A stretch of 64,000 bases of DNA from Apium graveolens (lineage: Eukaryota; Streptophyta; Magnoliopsida; Apiales; Apiaceae), in assembly GCF_009905375.1 (NCBI RefSeq), contig NC_133652.1:116154721-116218720 (forward strand). Direction: 5' to 3'. The stretch's first letter is position 1. Every line of letters begins with the position of its first letter. The position numbers and the translations under genes are program-made. Below, piece after piece: positions 58,449 to 64,000 of the stretch. Below the pieces are notes generated by a model. It searched no databases, had not been told where the DNA came from, and worked only from the letters and a program-made list of their open reading frames with translations.

Positions 58449-61400
58449 ATGGGCTTTAATCCACTATTCACCATACTTAAGGATAACAAACTTACCGGAC
58501 CTAACTATATTGAATGAAAATGAAATTTGGACATTGTGTTAACTGCTGAGGAGTACAAGTTTTTCACTTATGAACCCAAGCCTGAACAGCCTGCTGCTGA
58601 TGCTCCTGAAGATGAGAAAGAGTATTATAAACGGTGGATTAAGGCTGATGAGATGTCGCGATGTTACATTCTGGCAGCAATGTCGGGTGTTTTGCAGCAT
58701 CAGCATCAGTCTATGGCCATTGCTTCGGATATGCTCTTTAATCTCAAGGAACTTTTTGGAGATCAGAATAGGGCTGCTAGGCAAGTAGCCATGAAGGCTT
58801 TAATGAACACTCAGATGGCTGAAGGCACACCTGTAAGGGATCATGTTCTCAAGATGATGTCGCATCTGAATGAGATAGAGATCCTTAGTGCTGAACTTGA
58901 CGGGGAAACCCAGATTGACATTATCCTTATGAGCTTGTCCAAGAGTTTTGAGCAGTTTCGCTTGAATTACAACATGAACAAGAGGCAGTATAGTCTCGCG
59001 GAACTGCTGACAGAACTTCAGGCAGCTGAAGGATTATTTCGGCAGAGTGTTCAAGTGAATGTGGCTGAAAAAGGTTCCTCCTCTAAACCGAAAGGTATTA
59101 AGAAGAAGAAAAAGGCTCAGACACAGAAAGCTGTGAAGGCAGTGGGAGTTCAGGGTGGTGTGAAAAAGCTTAAGGGAAAGTGCTTCAGATGCAAACAGTC
59201 AGGTCACTGAAAACAGGATTGTCCTCTTCCTAAGAAGACAAACAATACTGGTATGTCTCTTTCTCTAATTACAGAAATATTTATAGCGGCTATATCTACG
59301 AGCACTTGGTGTGTAGATACAGGAGCCACTGATCATGTTTGTAATTCTATGCAGGGGTTCCAACTATCCAGAATGCTTAGAGATGGTGAGATATACGTGT
59401 TCATGGGAGATGCTACGAAAGTAGTAGTAGTTGTAGTAGGAGTTATTCATTTATCTTTTGGTTCCGATAGGATTTTGGTTTTGAACAATTGTCTTTATGT
59501 ACCTTCTTTTAGAAGGAATTTAATTTTGGTTTCTAAACTTGCTTTGGATGGTTATAATGTTTGTTTGGATCGTAATGTTTCTATTATGATGAATAAACGA
59601 ATTATATGTTCTGGTACGTTGCAAGACAATTTGTATATAATTAATCCTAGTCAACCTGCACTGCAACTGCAATTTAGGGAATTGAACAACACATCTTCTA
59701 ACTCTACTAAAAGAAAGGAACCTTCTAGTTTGAACCAAACATATCTTTGGCACTTGAGATTAGGTCATATTAACTTGAGAAGGATTCAAAGACTGGTAGT
59801 TAACGGGCCTTTAAGCTCATTGGCAGTGGAGCCATTTCCAGTTTGTGAATCCTGCTTGGAAGGTAAAATGACTAATAGGCCTTTCAAGGAAAAAGGGAAT
59901 AGAGCCAAACAACTGTTAGAATTGGTTCACTCTGATTTATGTGGACCCATGAATATCCAAGCAAGAGGTGGTTATGAATATTTCATCACTTTCATTGATG
60001 ATTATTCTAGATATGGGTACGTTTATTTGTTGCACCGTAAGTCTGAGTGCTTTGATAAGTTCAAAGAGTACAAAGCTAAAACGGAGAAGCGACTTAATAA
60101 AAATATCAAGTCACTACGATCAGATCGTGGTGGCGAATACTTGCTTGGAGAATTTAGGGAATATTTATCAGAAAATGGGATAGAATCCCAGTTAACTGCA
60201 CCAAACACACCATAGGGGGAACGGTGTAGCAGAGAGAAGGAACCAAACTCTTTTAGAGAGTGTTAGATCGATGATGAGTTATTCGGATTTACCCAAGTCG
60301 TTTTGGGGACATGCCTTAGAGACAGCAGCTTATCTTCTGAACTTAGTACCTTCTAAGTCGGTTCCTAAAACCCCCTTAAAATTGTGGACCGGGGATAAAC
60401 CGAGTCTAAGACATATTCGAATATGGGGTTGTCCAGCACATGTGCTGAACAAGAGCGCGACTAAGTTAGAATCTCATACAGAAGTAAGGTTGTTTTTAGG
60501 CTACCCCATGGGAACGAAAGGATATTTATTTTATAGTCCGAAGAATCGGGATGTCATTGTTAGCACCAATGCAAGATTCTTAGAGGAGGAATATGTAATG
60601 AATCACAAACCCATGAGTAGTGTCGTTTTAGAGGAACTAGTGGGAGGGACAAATAATACCCATGAAGCTGTAGTACAAGTAGAACAACCACAACATAATG
60701 TACAACCTGTCACTAATACCGCACCAGTGCCTCGTCGTAGTGGGAGGGTTGTTCAACAGCCTGATAGATTCATGTTTTTGGGAGAGTCTTCAGACTTGGT
60801 CTCTGGTGAACATGATGATGATCCCCGTACATACGAAGAGGCACCACAAGACAAAGATGCAGATCTTTGGCAAAAGGCGATGGAATCTGAGATAGAATCA
60901 ATGTATTCTAATCAGGTCTGGGAGCTCGTGGAACCACCCAAAGGTATAAAACCTATTGGATGTAAGTGGATCTACAAGAAAAAGAGGGGATTAGATAAAA
61001 AGGTGAAAGCCTGGAAAGCAAGACTTGTTGCGAAAGGGTATACTCAGAAAGAAGGTATCGATTATGAGGAAACCTTTTCACCGGTAGTCATGCTTAAGTC
61101 AATCCGTATTCTTTTATCTATAGTAGCTCATCTCGATTATGAGATTTGGCAAATGGATGTCAAGACAGCTTTTCTTAATGGAAGTCTTGAAGAAACCATC
61201 TATATGCAGCAACCAAAAGGATTCATTATGGAAGGCCAAGAGCATCTGGTATGTAAGCTTAAGAGGTCTATTTATGGACTTAAACAAGCTTCTAGAGACT
61301 GGAATATTCGTTTTGATCAGGCAGTCCAGTCATATGGATTTGATCAAAGTCCAAGCGAATCGTGCGTGTATAAGAGAAGTGAAGGTAATGCAGTGGTTTT

Positions 61401-62391
61401 TCTAGTACTATATGTAGATGATATTTTACTCATTGGAAACAATGTTGAGATGTTGTCATCAGTAAAGGCATGGTTGTTCAAACAATTTGACATGAAGGAC
61501 TTAGGTGAAGCGGCATACATCCTTGGGATCAAAGTTATAAGGGATCGCAAGAAAAGGATGTTGGCTTTATCTCAAGAGCCCTACATTGATGAAGTATTAG
61601 CTCGTTTTAACATGCAGAACTCCAAGAAAGGTTTTTTACCTTTTAAGCATGGAGTTGCTCTATCTAAGAAGCAGTGTCCTTCGACACCTAAGGATATAGA
61701 GAGCATGAAAGCAGTTCCTTATGCTTCAGCATGTGGAAGCTTAATGTATGCAATGTTATGTACGAGGCCTGACATCTGCTTTGTTGTAGGCATGGTTAGT
61801 AGATATGAGTCGAACCCAGGTCAGGAACATTGGAGTGCAGTAAAAACTATACTCAAGTACCTGAGAAGGACTAAGGAGTATATGTTAATTTACAAGGCCT
61901 CAGATCTATTTCCTTTGGGATATACTGATTCAGATTTCCAATCAGATAGGGATAAGAGGAAATCAACCTCGGGATATGTTTTTACTTTGGGAGGTGGAGC
62001 CGTTATATGGAGGAGTGTAAAGCAGAAATGCATTGCAGACTCCACCATGGAGGCCGAGTATGTGGCGGCCTCTGAGGCTGCCAAGGAGGCTGTATGGTTC
62101 AGGAACTTCCTTTTGGACTTAGATGTGGTACCTGATTTGCCTAGGAGCTTGACGGTGTATTGTGATAACACTGGTGCTGTGGCAAATTCAAAGGAACCGC
62201 GAGACCACAAAGCAGCTAAACATATTGAACGTAAGTATCATCTCATACGAGGAATCGTAAAGCGAGGGGATATAGTTGTGGCTCACGTATCATCAGAAGA
62301 CAACCGAGCAGATCCTTTCATAAAGAGCTTGCCAACCAAGGTTTTTGACAAACATGTGGAAGCGATAGGAGTCAGATGGATGAACACATAG
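58449..62391 (+). pseudogene. Element E gag-pol polyprotein
   Basis: Start ATG 58449 (MGFNPLFTILKDNKLTGPNY). Stops at 58515 (Trp expected) and 58521 (Arg expected). Gag then runs to the zinc knuckle CFRCKQSGH, whose Trp is a TGA at 59208. Protease has WCVDTGATDHVCNS. Integrase has WHLRLGHINL, CESCLEGK, HSDLCGPM, FIDDYSRYGYVY and SDRGGEYL. At 60213 a TAG and a +1 insertion break the frame next to NGVAERRN; the frame resumes and stays open for about 700 codons. RT has [15 protein letters not shown] and [11 protein letters not shown]. RNase H ([37 protein letters not shown]) is complete, ending at 62391. A normal single-frame copia polyprotein inactivated by few changes. Confidence 0.93.
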
Positions 62392-62449
62392 ATTTTTATG
62401 TAATAGTGGATTAAATAAACACTGATGTATACATAGAATATTTTGAGTA

Positions 62450-62461
62450 TAAGTGGGAGAT
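62450..62461 (+). other. Element E polypurine tract
   Basis: TAAGTGGGAGAT ends directly before the 3' LTR. Confidence 0.85.
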
Positions 62462-63557
62462 TGTTAGTGTATACTGAAAATATTTATTTGAAGTATGTAC
62501 ATTTATTTCTGGCCAGTTTGTTTGAGAATCATTTGAATGTTTACATGTTGTCTAATATTATATATTGTGAACAATCTAGTATCAAATGGGATACAGAATA
62601 TTAGATTGTTAAATACGGTTATATAATATAATAAGGTTCACAGCACAGGTGGTGTTGGACAATCCACTGGTATGGCTGTAGTATTATTTAGATTAGTTTA
62701 TATTGACTAATAAATAATACTAGTATACTTTGTGTATATTGAACATGATCAAATTTAGAATTGTTCTCTTAATACTGATTAAGAAGGAGAACTAAGATTC
62801 TATGTTATTATTAATGCTTAGGTTCTTAATCCGGAAATAGTAATTGACACGTGTATATTATTTACATGCTTTGAATTATATATGAAATAATTCTTTTGAA
62901 TTATATCATTATATTTTGGGTGATGGAATTATATACATGGTGGATATTATTTATTAAAGGAATCCATGTCCTGATAATATTCGGGTTAATGATGTCCCCT
63001 TGAAAGCTCAAAAAGATTTAATTATGTGAAACCCTGCAGGTGGAATTTATTCTGGCATAATTAAATAAAGGTTGAGTGGATGATCAAGGATAAAAGATAT
63101 TAATTAAATAAATTATCAGTAATTTATTTAATTAATGGACATATGATATTTTAAACATGGGAAATTTAATAAGCAAATAATATTGGAACCGAATTAATTA
63201 AATTACGGTATTAGGAAAGGTAGTGTAAATATTAATTCTTTAGTGGATTGAATTAATATTTAATTACATTGGGCTAGGCTCAAGATGTAATTAGAAGGCC
63301 CAACCTAATTATCCATGGTCCCTATTGTAGCCTATATATATTCTTATTCTCTTCTTGCTTGGCAAGTGTGTGAAAACATATTGTAGCCACCAAGGAGCAA
63401 GAAGAGAGGATAACTTGAGAAGACGGAGGCCACACTTCGCTCAAGGGAATTTGGGAATACAATAGAAGAGCGTGGAATCAACCATTAACAAGGTAATCCT
63501 CTTTTCGTAATCTTTGTCGTAAAACGTAGTAACACCCTAAGTCCGTGGTTCCCAACA
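62462..63557 (+). repeat. Element E 3' LTR (1096 bp)
   Basis: Same length as 55733-56828, with about 16 substitutions between the copies, mostly transitions. Followed by the duplication GTGTT. Confidence 0.96.
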
Positions 63558-63595
63558 GTGTTTTAAAATTGTCTTCTTTTGCCCCCTTTTCTCAT

Positions 63596-64000
63596 ATGGC
63601 TGATAAGAGAATTACACGTTTGGCCAAGATGAACATGGCCAAAAAAGTCCAGTGAGTTCCCCATTCGATCGAGGTACACTTCCTTGATTGATATGATCAA
63701 CAGCCGAGGGGATGAGTACCCATCTGACGCGCATCTGGACGCGCATGACCATATCAATGTCTTCCGGGATCCAAAGGAGCTGGACAAGTTGACTGCTTGT
63801 TTCAAAATCAAGGAGCCCTTCAAGCTGGTTCTTGCGGGTCCGACCGACAGGGCCTGTCAATGGAGGAAGGACGCACTATGCATCTACAGGACACTCTAAG
63901 GGCAGGTATCAGACTCCCCTTTCACCCATTTATCCCTGTTTTGCTAGTTAATGTGGGCATCAGCCTTTTCCAACTCCCTCCAAACTCTTGGAGGTTGATT
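63596..64000 (+). pseudogene. Element F gag-like gene, N-terminal part, runs off the window
   Basis: Start ATG 63596 (MADKRITRLAKMNMAKK) meets a TGA at 63653. The similar coding resumes in another frame at about 63684 (DEYPSDAHLDAHDHINVF, KIKEPFKLVL) and stops at 63897-63899. A one-base loss near there shifts the frame to DTLRAGIRLPFHPFIPVLL and QLPPNSWRLI. That last block resembles the N-terminal domain of plant putative gypsy-type transposon proteins (LRAGLRLPLHPF...PNSW), as far as I recall. The gene is broken and incomplete here. Confidence 0.55.

Larger units (their letters stand above)
55733..63557 (+). mobile_element. Element E: full-length Ty1/copia insertion
   Basis: Flanked by the duplication GTGTT (55728-55732 and 63558-63562). 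The two 1096-bp LTRs (55733-56828, 62462-63557) differ at about 16 positions by eye (near 98.5% identity), so the insertion is recent. It has a PBS, a 1.6-kb leader, one gag-pol frame and a polypurine tract. The coding region is broken by stops and one frameshift. It is inserted in the leader of element F and resembles element A in gag start (KLTGPN), pol motifs and polypurine tract. Confidence 0.96.

Overview
This window is plant nuclear DNA, almost certainly from a eudicot. It is AT-rich, has a GT-AG spliced gene, and is packed with Ty1/copia retrotransposons of Sirevirus and related types. The species cannot be named from the sequence; an asterid such as an Apiaceae member is only a guess.

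Positions 1-38131 are a nest of LTR retrotransposons. Element D (minus strand, Sirevirus-like; 5' LTR 37130-38131, gag and pol to 31804) is cut in its RNase H region by element B (minus strand, 5' LTR 31254-31803, gag, pol and a third ORF, running left to about 911). Element B is itself split twice. Element C (minus strand, 16559-29439, TSD CTTAT) sits in its gag. Element A (plus strand, 2228-10567, TSD TCCTC) sits in its third ORF. The order of insertion was therefore D, then B, then A and C. The 3' parts of B and D are not seen; they lie to the left of the window or are lost. Positions 1-910 look like the end of a Ty3/gypsy-type LTR. Positions 38132-41371 are the decayed 5' part of another minus-strand element, with an LTR and a GGCGCC-type primer-binding site, probably Athila-like.

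Positions 42123-50363 hold the one clear host gene: a 12-exon MINDY-family (FAM63/DUF544) deubiquitinase of 729 residues. The long exon 5 places about 390 residues, including two tandem ubiquitin-interacting motifs, between the catalytic Cys and His halves. A ubiquitin-binding helix follows near the C-terminus, and the protein ends in a CaaX-like CVIM. A 499-bp solo LTR with TSD AAAGA lies in intron 4.

Positions 50364-53740 are repeat-rich flank without a gene: AT-rich tandem repeats, then nine 23-bp units sharing a core with element D. Positions 53742-55732 and 63558-64000 are two halves of a further LTR element (F). It has a U3-like stretch full of short palindromes, a TATA box, and the start of a gag-like gene. 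Element E (plus strand copia, 55733-63557, TSD GTGTT) is inserted in F.

The main unexpected signal is in the Sirevirus-like elements. Each family carries its own short word: TCAACGGAT in C, TCGACGGAT in D, TCAGAACTT in B. The word recurs in the LTR, in the pol linker between integrase and reverse transcriptase (opposite orientation to the LTR), and, in C, as hairpins in and before ORF3. ORF3 is the longest open frame of the window (1173 codons), although element C has lost much of its reverse transcriptase.
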